Shown piece by piece: positions 10,842 through 19,416 of a stretch of 33,156 bases of DNA (the stretch's first letter is position 1; each line of letters begins with the position of its first letter). The notes under the pieces are model-generated. The model worked only from the letters and a program-made list of their open reading frames with translations, was not told where the DNA came from and ran no database searches. The DNA is taken from positions 1-33,156 of the forward strand of contig JAJUHG010000004.1 in the NCBI GenBank assembly GCA_029267995.1, given 5' to 3'. Source of the stretch: Micrococcales bacterium. Its GTDB lineage: Bacteria > Actinomycetota > Actinomycetes > Actinomycetales > Cellulomonadaceae. The translations under genes and the position numbers were made by a program.

Positions 10842-11963
10842 ATGTCCCGCACGACCGCCACATCCACCCGCACGCCCGAGGCCGCGCGCGCAGAGATCCA
10901 GGCTCCCGTGAGCGACCTGCGCATCCGCGCCCTCGACCCCCTGCCCGCCCCCGCGGACCTGCTCGCCGAGCTGCCCCTGGGGACCGCCCGCGGTGACCTC
11001 GTCGCGCAGTCCCGGCGCGAGGTGCGCGAGGTCCTCACGGGCGAGGACGACCGCCTCCTGGTGATCGTGGGCCCGTGCTCGGTGCACGACCCCGAGGCTG
11101 CGCTCGACTACGCCCGCCGGCTCGCCGAGGTCGCGCACGCGCGCGCCGAGGAGCTGTGCGTCGTCATGCGCGTGTACTTCGAGAAGCCGCGCACCACGGT
11201 CGGGTGGAAGGGACTCGTCAACGACCCCCACCTCGACGGCTCGCACGACGTGCTCACCGGGCTCCGGCTCGCGCGCGAGGTGCTGCTCGGGGTGCTCGAC
11301 GCGGGGGTGCCCGCCGCGTGCGAGTTCCTCGAGCCCACGAGCCCGCAGTACCTCGCCGACGCCGTGACGTGGGGCGCGATCGGGGCGCGCAACTCCGAGA
11401 GCCAGGTGCACCGCCAGCTCGCCTCGGGGCTCTCGATGCCCGTGGGCTTCAAGAACACGACCGACGGCGACGTCGGGGCGGCCGTCGACGCGTGCGTCGC
11501 GGCCGCGGCCGAGCACGTGTTCTTCGGTGCGGACTCCCGCGGCCGGGCCGCCGCGGTCGCGACGAGGGGCAACGCCGATTGCCACGTGATCCTGCGCGGG
11601 GGACGCTCGGGACCCAACTACGGTGCCGAGGTGGTGGCCCGCACCCTTGAGCTCGCACAGCGGGCGGGGCTCGACGGTGCAGCGGCGCACGGCGTGATCG
11701 TCGACGCCTCGCACGGCAACTCGGGCAAGGACCACGTGCGCCAGGCCGAGGTCGTGCGCGAGCTCGCCGCCCGGCTCGCGGCGGGGGAGCAGGGCATCAC
11801 GGGGCTCATGCTCGAGAGCTTCCTCGTGGCCGGCGCCCAGGCTCCCGCGCCGAGCGGGCTCGTCTACGGGCAGTCCGTGACGGACAAGTGCATGGACTGG
11901 GGCACGACCGCCGAGCTCCTCGACGAGCTCGCCGCGGCGGTGCGGGCGCGGCGCACGCACTAG
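10842..11963 (+). CDS. aroG: 3-deoxy-7-phosphoheptulonate (DAHP) synthase, class I
   Basis: LLVIVGPCSVHDPEAALDYA, MRVYFEKPRTTVGWKGLVNDP, GLRLAREVLL, GFKNTTDGDV, VDASHGNSGKDH, GLMLESFLV; RBS AGGAG before ATG 10842. Confidence 0.95.
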   Translation: MSRTTATSTRTPEAARAEIQAPVSDLRIRALDPLPAPADLLAELPLGTARGDLVAQSRREVREVLTGEDDRLLVIVGPCSVHDPEAALDYARRLAEVAHARAEELCVVMRVYFEKPRTTVGWKGLVNDPHLDGSHDVLTGLRLAREVLLGVLDAGVPAACEFLEPTSPQYLADAVTWGAIGARNSESQVHRQLASGLSMPVGFKNTTDGDVGAAVDACVAAAAEHVFFGADSRGRAAAVATRGNADCHVILRGGRSGPNYGAEVVARTLELAQRAGLDGAAAHGVIVDASHGNSGKDHVRQAEVVRELAARLAAGEQGITGLMLESFLVAGAQAPAPSGLVYGQSVTDKCMDWGTTAELLDELAAAVRARRTH

Positions 11964-11984
11964 CCGAACCCGCGCGAGACAGCA

Positions 11985-12021
11985 GACGGGCGCCCGGGGA
12001 GAGATCCCTCGGGCGCCCGTC
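11985..12021. terminator. bidirectional terminator between convergent genes
   Basis: Perfect 12-bp stem GACGGGCGCCCG (11985-11996) / CGGGCGCCCGTC (12010-12021). Confidence 0.7.
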
Positions 12022-12041
12022 GTCGTGCGGGGGTTGCTGTC

Positions 12042-12905
12042 CTAGAAGACCGGCTTGCCGCCCGTGACCCCCAGGACCGTGCCGCTCACGTAGCTCGCCT
12101 CGTCCGAGGCGAGGAACACGTAGGCGGGTGCGAGCTCGACCGGTTGCCCGGGCCGCCCGAGCGGGGTGTCGCTCCCGAAGCCCTCGATCTTCTCCGCGTC
12201 GAACGTCGAGACGATGAGCGGGGTCCAGATCGGCCCGGGAGCTACCGCATTGACGCGGATGCCCTTCGGCCCGAGCTCGGAGGCGAGGTTGACCATGAGG
12301 TTGTTGAGCGCGGCCTTCGTCGCGGCGTAGTCGAGCAGGGGCTCGGAGGGGTCGAAGGCCTGGATCGACGTCGTGAAGATGATCGAGGAACCTTCGCCGA
12401 GCGAGGGCTCGAGGTACTTCACGAGCCAGAACGTCGAGAACACGTTCGTCTCGAAGACCTGCTCGATCTGCCCCGAGGGGAAGTCGCCGATCCCGCCCGG
12501 GTGGGCCATCTGGAACCCCGCGTTGGCGATCACGACGTCGATCCCGTCGAGCGCCTCGACCGCGTCGTGCGCGAGCTTCTTGTTCGCCTCCTCGGTCCGC
12601 AGGTCCCCCGGCAGCAGGTGGATCGTGCCACCTGCGGCCTCGACGGCTGCCTTCGTCTCCTCGGCGTCGGCCTGCTCCTGGGGCAGGTAGGAGATCGCGA
12701 CGCTCGCACCCTCCTTCGCGAAGGCGATCGCCGTCGCGCGCCCGATCCCCGAGTCGCCGCCCGTGATGAGCGCACGCTTCCCGGTGAGCCGGTCCCGACC
12801 CACGTAGGACTCCTCCCCGTGGTCGGGGACCGGCGTCATCTGCGAGGTCTCGCCCGGCCAGGACTGCTCCTGCGCCGGGACCTCGCTCGGGTAGGACTCG
12901 GTCAC
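12042..12905 (-). CDS. SDR family oxidoreductase
   Basis: GKRALITGGDSGIGRATAIAFAKEGASVAI, NAG motif (IANAGFQ), YAATKAALNN, AVAPGPIWTPL; GTG start overlaps the CsbD stop. Confidence 0.92.
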   Translation of the reverse strand: MTESYPSEVPAQEQSWPGETSQMTPVPDHGEESYVGRDRLTGKRALITGGDSGIGRATAIAFAKEGASVAISYLPQEQADAEETKAAVEAAGGTIHLLPGDLRTEEANKKLAHDAVEALDGIDVVIANAGFQMAHPGGIGDFPSGQIEQVFETNVFSTFWLVKYLEPSLGEGSSIIFTTSIQAFDPSEPLLDYAATKAALNNLMVNLASELGPKGIRVNAVAPGPIWTPLIVSTFDAEKIEGFGSDTPLGRPGQPVELAPAYVFLASDEASYVSGTVLGVTGGKPVF

Positions 12906-13072
12906 TGGAAGGCGTCCTTGACCTTCTCGCCGGCCTGCTTGAGGTTCGCCTTGGCCTGGTCGGCCTTGCCCTCGGCCTCGAGCTTCTCGTCGTCGGTCGC
13001 CTGGCCGGCCTTCTCCTTGATCTTGCCCTGCGCCTCGTCGGCGACGTTGCGGATCTTGTCGTCCGTGCCCAT
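12902..13072 (-). CDS. CsbD family general-stress protein
   Basis: 56 aa MGTDDKIRNVADEAQGKIKEKAGQATDDEKLEAEGKADQAKANLKQAGEKVKDAFQ; typical CsbD composition and length; RBS GGAGGGA upstream; below the ORF-track length cutoff. Confidence 0.9.
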   Translation of the reverse strand: MGTDDKIRNVADEAQGKIKEKAGQATDDEKLEAEGKADQAKANLKQAGEKVKDAFQ

Positions 13073-13193
13073 GTCGGTCCCTCCTTCGACGGGCCAGATC
13101 TTGGCCCGCTCTCCACGCTATGTCGGCGCGAGCCGGACCGCGCGGTGGGAGTGGTGGTGCCGGGTAGCCCGAGGACCACCCGCACAAAGAAGA

Positions 13194-13224
13194 AGTCCGG
13201 ACCTACGATCCGTAGGTCCGGACT
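13194..13224 (-). terminator. Rho-independent terminator of tRNA-Pro
   Basis: Perfect 14-bp inverted repeat AGTCCGGACCTACG-ATC-CGTAGGTCCGGACT; on the minus strand followed by TCTTCTTTGTG. Confidence 0.8.
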
Positions 13225-13250
13225 GTTCCGATGTCTTGCGACATCACAGC

Positions 13251-13326
<76 letters not shown>

Positions 13327-13388
13327 CTGGAGCCGCATCAGGATAGCCGAGGCAGGGCCCTGTCACGAAACCGGACCGCTCTCGCGAC

Positions 13389-14312
13389 TCACTCGGGGCG
13401 CGCGACGAGGTTGAGGAGGGTCGCCTCGGGTCGGCACGCGAAGCGCACGGGCGTGTACGGCGAGGTGCCCAGACCCGCACTGACGTGCAGCCACATCGAC
13501 CCCTCGCCGCCCGGGGCGTCCGGGCGGGCACCGGGCCAGCCGTGAAGCCCCTTGGCCCGACGTGTGTCGAGGTCGCAGTTCGTCACGAGCGCACCCCACC
13601 CGGGCACCGCGAGCTGCCCGCCGTGCGTGTGCCCCGCGAAGGTGAGCGAGACGCCGTCGGCGAGCATCTGGCGCAGCACGCGCGAGTACGGGGCGTGCGT
13701 CACCCCGACCCGCACGGCGCCGTCGTCGAGGGGATGGGGGGCGGGGAACTCGTCGTACCCGACGTGCGCGTCGTCCGTCCCGACGAGGTCGAGCCGTGTC
13801 TCGCGCAGCGTGAGCGCGCCCCTCCGGTTGTCGAGGTCGAGCCAGCCCGCCGAGGTGAGCTCCTTCGCGAGGAGGTCCGCGGGCAGGGCGCGCTCGGCGG
13901 CGTTCGTGTCCTCGCGCGGCCTGCCAGGACGCAGGTACTTCGCGGGGTTCTTCGCGACAGGGCCGTAGTAGTCGTTCGACCCCATGACGAACGCCCCGGG
14001 CCGGGCGAGGAGCGGCTCGAGCGCATGCAGGAGCGGGCCGAGAGCCTCGGGGTGGGCCCAGTTGTCGCCCGTGTCGACCACGAGGTCGGGGTGCAGCGTG
14101 TCGAGGTCGCGGACCCAGGCGATCTTGCTGCGCTGGCTCGGCACGAGGTGCAGGTCGGACAGGTGCAGCACGCGCAGCGGCACGGCACCCGGCTCGAGCA
14201 CCGGCACGCTCACCTCGCGCAGCGTGAACCAGCGCGCCTCGACGAGCGACCACGCGAGCGCGCCCGCCCCGGCCGCCGCGAGGTACCCGAGGGCGCGCAG
14301 GGATCGGCTCAT
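13389..14312 (-). CDS. metallophosphoesterase
   Basis: [48 protein letters not shown] calcineurin-like motifs. Confidence 0.95.
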   Translation of the reverse strand: MSRSLRALGYLAAAGAGALAWSLVEARWFTLREVSVPVLEPGAVPLRVLHLSDLHLVPSQRSKIAWVRDLDTLHPDLVVDTGDNWAHPEALGPLLHALEPLLARPGAFVMGSNDYYGPVAKNPAKYLRPGRPREDTNAAERALPADLLAKELTSAGWLDLDNRRGALTLRETRLDLVGTDDAHVGYDEFPAPHPLDDGAVRVGVTHAPYSRVLRQMLADGVSLTFAGHTHGGQLAVPGWGALVTNCDLDTRRAKGLHGWPGARPDAPGGEGSMWLHVSAGLGTSPYTPVRFACRPEATLLNLVARPE

Positions 14313-14336
14313 GGGAGTCTCGGCGGGCGGGGCGGG

Positions 14337-16817
14337 TCAGTCGCCGCGGCCCGGGCGGTCACGGTCACGGCCCGGACGGTCCCGGTCACGGTCCCGTTCG
14401 TCCCGGTCGCGGTCCTTGCCGCGGTCGCGGTCGTCCTCGCAGCCACGTGGTGCCTTGCCGCGCCCGTTCCACTTGTCGCACGGATCCGGCTCAGGGCCGT
14501 CGGAGACCTTGAGCGTGATGATGCTGCCCTTCGACACGCGCGCGCCCGCACCGATCGACTGGGAGCTGATGCGGCCCTTCTGGACCGAGTCGGAGTACTC
14601 CTTCTCGACGTTGCGCGCGACGTTGAACCCGGCGCGGGTCAGCGTCGAGCGAGCCTCGGACTCGCTCATCCCGACGACGTTCGGGACGGTCGCCTGGGGC
14701 CCGTACAGCTGGCGCTGGTTGACGCCCGGGAACTCGATGACCTTCTTGCCCTCGTGGGCCGCGGTCATGAACCGCTTCCACGTCGGGGCCGCGATCGACG
14801 AGCCCCACATGTAGCTGTGCCACGTGCCGTTGACCCGCACGTTGCGCATCGGCTTGAGGCCCTCGGAGTGCCCGACCCAGACCGCGGTCGACATCTGCGG
14901 GGTGTACCCGACGAACCACGTGTGCCAGTTCATGTTCGTCGTGCCCGTCTTGCCCGCCGAGGGGCGGCCGGGCAGACCGCCCGTCCTGCGCGCCGAGCCC
15001 TCGGTGAGGACCTTCGAGAGCGCGTAGGTCACGGCGTTCGCGACCTCCTTCGAGATCGCCTGGTGGCAGCTCGCCGAGGGGACCGGGATCTCCTTGCCGT
15101 TCGCGTCCGTGATGCTCGTGATCGCGATCGGCTTGCAGTACTCGCCCTCCGCGGCGAGGGCGGCGTACGCTGCGGCCATCGTGAGCGGGGAGACGTCCTG
15201 GGAACCCAGCACGTTCGCCGGCATGACGTCGATCGGCTCGCCCGTGGCCTGTCGGACACCGAGCGCCTCGGCGGCCTCGAAGATGCGGCACAGGTCGATC
15301 TGGTTGGCCATCGCCATGAAGCCTGAGTTGACGGAGTTCGCGGTCGCCTTGAGCACCGTGATCGGTCCCGAGTCGTTGCCCTCGGCGTTCGCGGGGTTGT
15401 ACGGCGACTGCGTCACAGGCCCGTCGACGCACGAGGCGGTCCACGAGTCCGGCTTGTACTCGCGCCGCGTCGCGTCGATCACCTGGTTGAGGCCGTTGCC
15501 CTCCTGGAGCCACGCGACGAGCGCGAACGGCTTGAACGTCGACCCGGGCTGGAACCCCTTCGACCCGCCGTAGGCGAAGTCGGTGTTGTAGTTGATCGAC
15601 GTCTCCCACTCCTTCGTCGAGGGGGAGGGGTTGTAGACGCGGTTCTGGGCCATCGCGAGGATCTCGCCCGTGCCCGGCTCGACGACCGTCATGGCAGCCG
15701 CGATGCCCGACTCGTCCTTGCGCCCGACGGCGGCCCGGATCTCCTTGTCCGCGAGGTTCTGCAGCTTGCGGTCGAGGGTCGTGTGGATCTCGAGACCGCC
15801 GCGGTACAGCCGGTCGGTGCGCTCGTCCTTCGTCTCGCCGAACACGGGGTCGTTCGCGATGACCTTCGTGACGTAGTCGCAGAAGTACGCCGACTTGCCG
15901 GCCGAGGTGCAGCCGAGGCGGGTGGTCTGCACGTCGAGCGTGTCCGCGAGCGGTGTCGCGATGCCCCTGTCGTACTCCGCCTGCGTGATGTACCCCTGGT
16001 CGAACATGAGCGCGAGAACGGTGTTACGGCGCTTCTCGGAGGCCTCGGGGTTGCGCTCGGGGTCGAGCGCGGTCGGGCTCTGCGTGACACCCGCGAGCGT
16101 CGCAGCCTGGAGGTAGTCGACCTCGGAGGCGTGGACGCCGAAGTAGTACTGCGCGGCTGCCTCGACGCCGTACACCGAGACCCCGAACTGCGCGATGTTG
16201 AGGTAGCGCTCGAGGATCTGGTCCTTCGTGTACTTCTTCTCGAGCGCGATCGCCGTCTTCATCTCGCGCAGCTTGCGTGCGTAGCCCTCGTTGCCCTCCG
16301 CGGTGCGTGCCGCCTCGATGCCCTCGAGGTCACCCTCGCGTGCGGCGCGCTCGATCAGGACGTTCTTGACGTACTGCTGCGTGAGCGTCGACGCGCCGCG
16401 CGTCTCGTCGGTCGTCGCGGACTTGAAGGCAGCGCTCAGGATCGACGTCGCGTCGACACCGCCGTGCTCGTAGAACCGCTTGTCCTCGACCGCGATCACG
16501 GCCTGGCGCATGATCGGGGCGATGTCCTTGAGCGGCACGACGATGCGGTTCTCGTGGTAGAAGGTCGCAAGCACCTTGCCCTTGCGGTCGTAGATCGTCG
16601 AGCGCTGCGAGAGCGGCTGCTCGGCGAGCTCGGAGGGCAGGTCGTCGAAGACCTCCTCGACCGTGTTCGTCAGGGCCTTCGTCCCCGCCACCGCGGGCAC
16701 GACGAGGCCCGCCGCGACGACTCCGCCGACCCCCGCGACGAGGAGGAAGGACAGGAAAAGCGCGACGGCCTGGAACACGGTGACCTGGCGGCCCCGGGGC
16801 CGGGGTGCTTGTGGCAT
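14337..16817 (-). CDS. ponA: bifunctional penicillin-binding protein (transglycosylase/transpeptidase) with PASTA domain
   Basis: AVIAVEDKRFYEHGGVD, RGASTLTQQYVKN, GSTFKPFALVAWLQ (SxxK), KTGTTN; PASTA ATVPNVVGMSESEARSTLTRAGFNV; ATG 16817 (MPQAPRPRGRQVTVFQAV). Confidence 0.95.
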   Translation of the reverse strand: MPQAPRPRGRQVTVFQAVALFLSFLLVAGVGGVVAAGLVVPAVAGTKALTNTVEEVFDDLPSELAEQPLSQRSTIYDRKGKVLATFYHENRIVVPLKDIAPIMRQAVIAVEDKRFYEHGGVDATSILSAAFKSATTDETRGASTLTQQYVKNVLIERAAREGDLEGIEAARTAEGNEGYARKLREMKTAIALEKKYTKDQILERYLNIAQFGVSVYGVEAAAQYYFGVHASEVDYLQAATLAGVTQSPTALDPERNPEASEKRRNTVLALMFDQGYITQAEYDRGIATPLADTLDVQTTRLGCTSAGKSAYFCDYVTKVIANDPVFGETKDERTDRLYRGGLEIHTTLDRKLQNLADKEIRAAVGRKDESGIAAAMTVVEPGTGEILAMAQNRVYNPSPSTKEWETSINYNTDFAYGGSKGFQPGSTFKPFALVAWLQEGNGLNQVIDATRREYKPDSWTASCVDGPVTQSPYNPANAEGNDSGPITVLKATANSVNSGFMAMANQIDLCRIFEAAEALGVRQATGEPIDVMPANVLGSQDVSPLTMAAAYAALAAEGEYCKPIAITSITDANGKEIPVPSASCHQAISKEVANAVTYALSKVLTEGSARRTGGLPGRPSAGKTGTTNMNWHTWFVGYTPQMSTAVWVGHSEGLKPMRNVRVNGTWHSYMWGSSIAAPTWKRFMTAAHEGKKVIEFPGVNQRQLYGPQATVPNVVGMSESEARSTLTRAGFNVARNVEKEYSDSVQKGRISSQSIGAGARVSKGSIITLKVSDGPEPDPCDKWNGRGKAPRGCEDDRDRGKDRDRDERDRDRDRPGRDRDRPGRGD

Positions 16818-16930
16818 GGCCCCCAGGGTACGCGAGGAGCCCCGCGCGAGCCCCGTACAGCGGTGGACGTTCCGTGAGGATTCCGCGCCTCGTGGGACCT
16901 GCCTGAACGTCAGCCAGGAGCCGTTCGCAC

Positions 16931-16949
16931 GTTTGGACGATTTCCAAAC
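16931..16949. promoter_or_regulatory. operator-like inverted repeat upstream of whiB gene
   Basis: GTTTGGA-N5-TCCAAAC perfect 7-bp arms in the ponA/whiB divergent intergenic region, just upstream of -10-like TACGGT (16965-16970). Confidence 0.45.
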
Positions 16950-17017
16950 CGGCGGTCGCGGGGGTACGGTCCGGTGTCCACAGGAGTCAACGACGACTTC
17001 TCGAAGGGGATGCATCT

Positions 17018-17323
17018 GTGACTGCACTTGCTCAAGACGTCCACTGGCAGGCCCGTGCCGCGTGCCACACGGTCGAGCCTGACTCGCTCTTCGTGCAAGG
17101 AGCCGCGCAACGCGAGGCTCGCACCGTGTGTCAGGGCTGCCCGGTCCGCCTCGAGTGCCTCGCCGACGCGCTCGACTCGCGCACGGAGTTCGGCGTGTGG
17201 GGCGGACTGACCGAACGCGAGCGGCGCGCGCTGCGCCGACGTCGGCCCGACGTCACCTCGTGGCGTGAGCTGCTCGTGGTCGAGGGAGCGAGCCCCGAGG
17301 CTCTTCTGCGCGCCTCGTCCTGA
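17018..17323 (+). CDS. WhiB family Fe-S transcriptional regulator (WhiB4/WblA-type by neighbourhood)
   Basis: RAACHTVEPDSLF...TVCQGCPVRLECLADAL four-Cys pattern, GVWGGLTERERRALRRR; adjacent divergent PASTA-PBP. Confidence 0.93.
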   Translation: MTALAQDVHWQARAACHTVEPDSLFVQGAAQREARTVCQGCPVRLECLADALDSRTEFGVWGGLTERERRALRRRRPDVTSWRELLVVEGASPEALLRASS

Positions 17324-17361
17324 CCTCTTCCGCGGCCCGGGCGAGCGGTAGGCTCGCGAGC

Positions 17362-17523
17362 ATGGCCACCACGTGGGAGTACGCAACGGTTCCGCTCATC
17401 ATCCACGCCACGAAGGCGATCCTCGACCAGTGGGGCGAGGACGGCTGGGAGCTCGTGCAGGTCGTCAACGGGCCCGACGGTGGTCTCGTGGCCTACCTCA
17501 AGCGGCCGCGGGAGCAGTCGTGA
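17362..17523 (+). CDS. small DUF4177-like protein (53 aa)
   Basis: MATTWEYATVPLIIHATKAILDQWGEDGWELVQVVNGPDGGLVAYLKRPREQS; TAGGCT-N7-ATG; overlaps the RidA start; below ORF-track cutoff. Confidence 0.85.
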   Translation: MATTWEYATVPLIIHATKAILDQWGEDGWELVQVVNGPDGGLVAYLKRPREQS

Positions 17524-17987
17524 GCGTCGCGGCCCGGCTCGTCGAGCTCGGGCTGCGCCTGCCCGAGGTCGCGACACCCGTCGCCGCGTACGTCCCCGCG
17601 GTGCGCAGCGGCAAGTACGTCTACACCTCGGGCCAGCTGCCGATCGTCGACGGCGTCCTCGAGGCGACCGGCAAGGTCGGCGAGGGCGAGGGACTCGTGA
17701 CCCCCGAGGAGGCGTACCGTCTCGCGCGCACGTGCGCGCTCAACGCGCTCGCCGCGGTCGCCTCGGTCGCGGGCGGGCTCGACCAGGTCGCCCGGGTCGT
17801 CAAGGTCGTGGGCTTCGTCGCGAGCGACCCGTCGTTCACGGGCCAGCCCGCGGTCGTCAACGGGGCGAGCGAGCTGCTCGGCGAGGTGCTCGGCCCTGCG
17901 GGCCGGCACGCCCGCTCGGCGGTCGGTGTCGCGGCCCTCCCGCTCGACGCGCCCGTCGAGGTCGAGCTCGTCGTCGAGCTCGATTGA
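17520..17987 (+). CDS. RidA family (YjgF/YER057c/UK114) protein
   Basis: RSGKYVYTSGQLPIVDGVLEATGKVG..., ALNALAAVASVAGGLDQVARVVKVVGFVAS, ARSAVGVAALPLDAPVEVELVVEL. Confidence 0.93.
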   Translation: MSVAARLVELGLRLPEVATPVAAYVPAVRSGKYVYTSGQLPIVDGVLEATGKVGEGEGLVTPEEAYRLARTCALNALAAVASVAGGLDQVARVVKVVGFVASDPSFTGQPAVVNGASELLGEVLGPAGRHARSAVGVAALPLDAPVEVELVVELD

Positions 17988-18038
17988 ACCGAGCCCGACC
18001 CGCTCCCTGTCGTGCCGAGGGGCGTCGTCGGCGTCAGA

Positions 18039-18716
18039 TCAGCGCGCGCGGTAGGTGAGTCGGTCGACGTCGAGCAGCACGACGCTGCGTCCCTCGAGTC
18101 GGATCCACCCGCGCGAGACGAAGTCGGCGAGCGCCTTGTTGACCGTCTCGCGCGAGGCCCCGACGAGCTGTGCGAGCTCCTCCTGCGTGAGGTCGTGGTG
18201 CACCCGCACCCCTTCGGCGACCTCGACGCCGAAGCGGCGCGAGAGGTCGAGCAGGGCCTTCGCGACGCGCCCTGGGACGTCGGAGAACACGAGGTCGCCG
18301 AGCGCCTCGTTCGTGCGGCGCAGCCGGCGGGCCAGCGCCCCGAGCAGGTGGCGCGCGGCACCGGGGTGGCGCTCGAGCCACGAGACGATCTGGTCATGGC
18401 CGAGCTCGAAGACGAGCGCGTCGGCGACAGCGGTCGCGGTCGCGGTGCGTGGCCCGGGGTCGAACAGCGAGAGCTCGCCGAACATCTCCCCGGGCCCGAG
18501 CACGGCGAGGAGCGACTCGCGCCCGTCGCTCGAGGTCTGGCCGAGCTTGATCTTGCCTGTCGCGATGACGAAGAGTCGGTCACCCGGCTCGCCCTCGCGG
18601 AAGATCGTCACGCCGCGCGCGACGTGCGACTCGCGCATCTCTGCGCGCAGCTGCTCGGCTGCCTCCGGGTCGAGAGCAGAGAAGAGCGGCCCCTCGAGAG
18701 TGACTGACTCGGCCAC
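18039..18716 (-). CDS. Crp/Fnr family transcriptional regulator
   Basis: cNMP-binding fold (IFREGEPGDRLFVIATGKIKLG..., GEMFGELSLFDPGPRTATATA), HTH LTQEELAQLVGASRETVNKALADFVSRGWI; GTG 18716 with GGGAGG RBS. Confidence 0.93.
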   Translation of the reverse strand: MAESVTLEGPLFSALDPEAAEQLRAEMRESHVARGVTIFREGEPGDRLFVIATGKIKLGQTSSDGRESLLAVLGPGEMFGELSLFDPGPRTATATAVADALVFELGHDQIVSWLERHPGAARHLLGALARRLRRTNEALGDLVFSDVPGRVAKALLDLSRRFGVEVAEGVRVHHDLTQEELAQLVGASRETVNKALADFVSRGWIRLEGRSVVLLDVDRLTYRAR

Positions 18717-18790
18717 CAAGACCTCCCACTGACGTTCGTGTCCTGGGCCAAGTGTGCCACCGCTCGCGGGGTGGGGCGGGCGGGGAGCCC

Positions 18791-19204
18791 TCAGGGCTCG
18801 GTGAGCGGGCTGCACATCTCTCTCGGGTCGGCCGCGACCCGCCGGATGAACTCGCTCGTCGCGGCGTCGAGCGCGACCGAGACGGCCTCCTCGTAGCGGG
18901 CGAGCCGGCGATCCAGGTCGCGCAGCGCCTCGAGCCGGTCGAGGTCGATCGAGGGTCCCCCGCCGAGCACCTGGGTCACGAGCTCGGCGTGCATCGGCAG
19001 GTCCGTCTCGGGCCCGACCGGGAGCACGTCCGCCTCCTGGCCGAGGGGCTCTGGCTGTGCCGCCGCGGCGACCGCGAGGTCGAGGCGGGCACGCACGAGC
19101 CGGCGCCACTGCCCGATGCGCGACTTCTCGGCGCGCAGCAGGCGGCGGGCACGGCGCAGCTCGGTCAGTCGACCGTCGAGCCCGGACGTCCTGGCCACCG
19201 CCAT
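18791..19204 (-). CDS. RsiG-like conserved actinobacterial protein
   Basis: [53 protein letters not shown]...; helical segment resembling the RsiG anti-sigma coiled coil (by eye). Confidence 0.5.
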   Translation of the reverse strand: MAVARTSGLDGRLTELRRARRLLRAEKSRIGQWRRLVRARLDLAVAAAAQPEPLGQEADVLPVGPETDLPMHAELVTQVLGGGPSIDLDRLEALRDLDRRLARYEEAVSVALDAATSEFIRRVAADPREMCSPLTEP

Positions 19205-19416
19205 GCTTGAGCTCCCCCGATGGGCGTCAGATGTGTGCTCGCGCGCCCCCGTGCTCGCACGTATCCAGTATGTCGGCCTCGTGCGCGACGCGCTTGAGGA
19301 GCTGCGCACCTTGGTGCGTTCGTGGCCCGAGAAGGTGGCGGGCGAGACCGCGCGCGAACGGGCCTCGGTGCCCGGTGCGGCTCGACCCGCAGGTGACGTG
19401 TGCCTACGCTGCACCC

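Noticed and set aside
14337-14460. CRISPR-like short repeats in the CGGTCACGGTCC region
   Set aside because: In-frame degenerate codons for Arg-Asp repeats, no unique spacers; it is coding low complexity.
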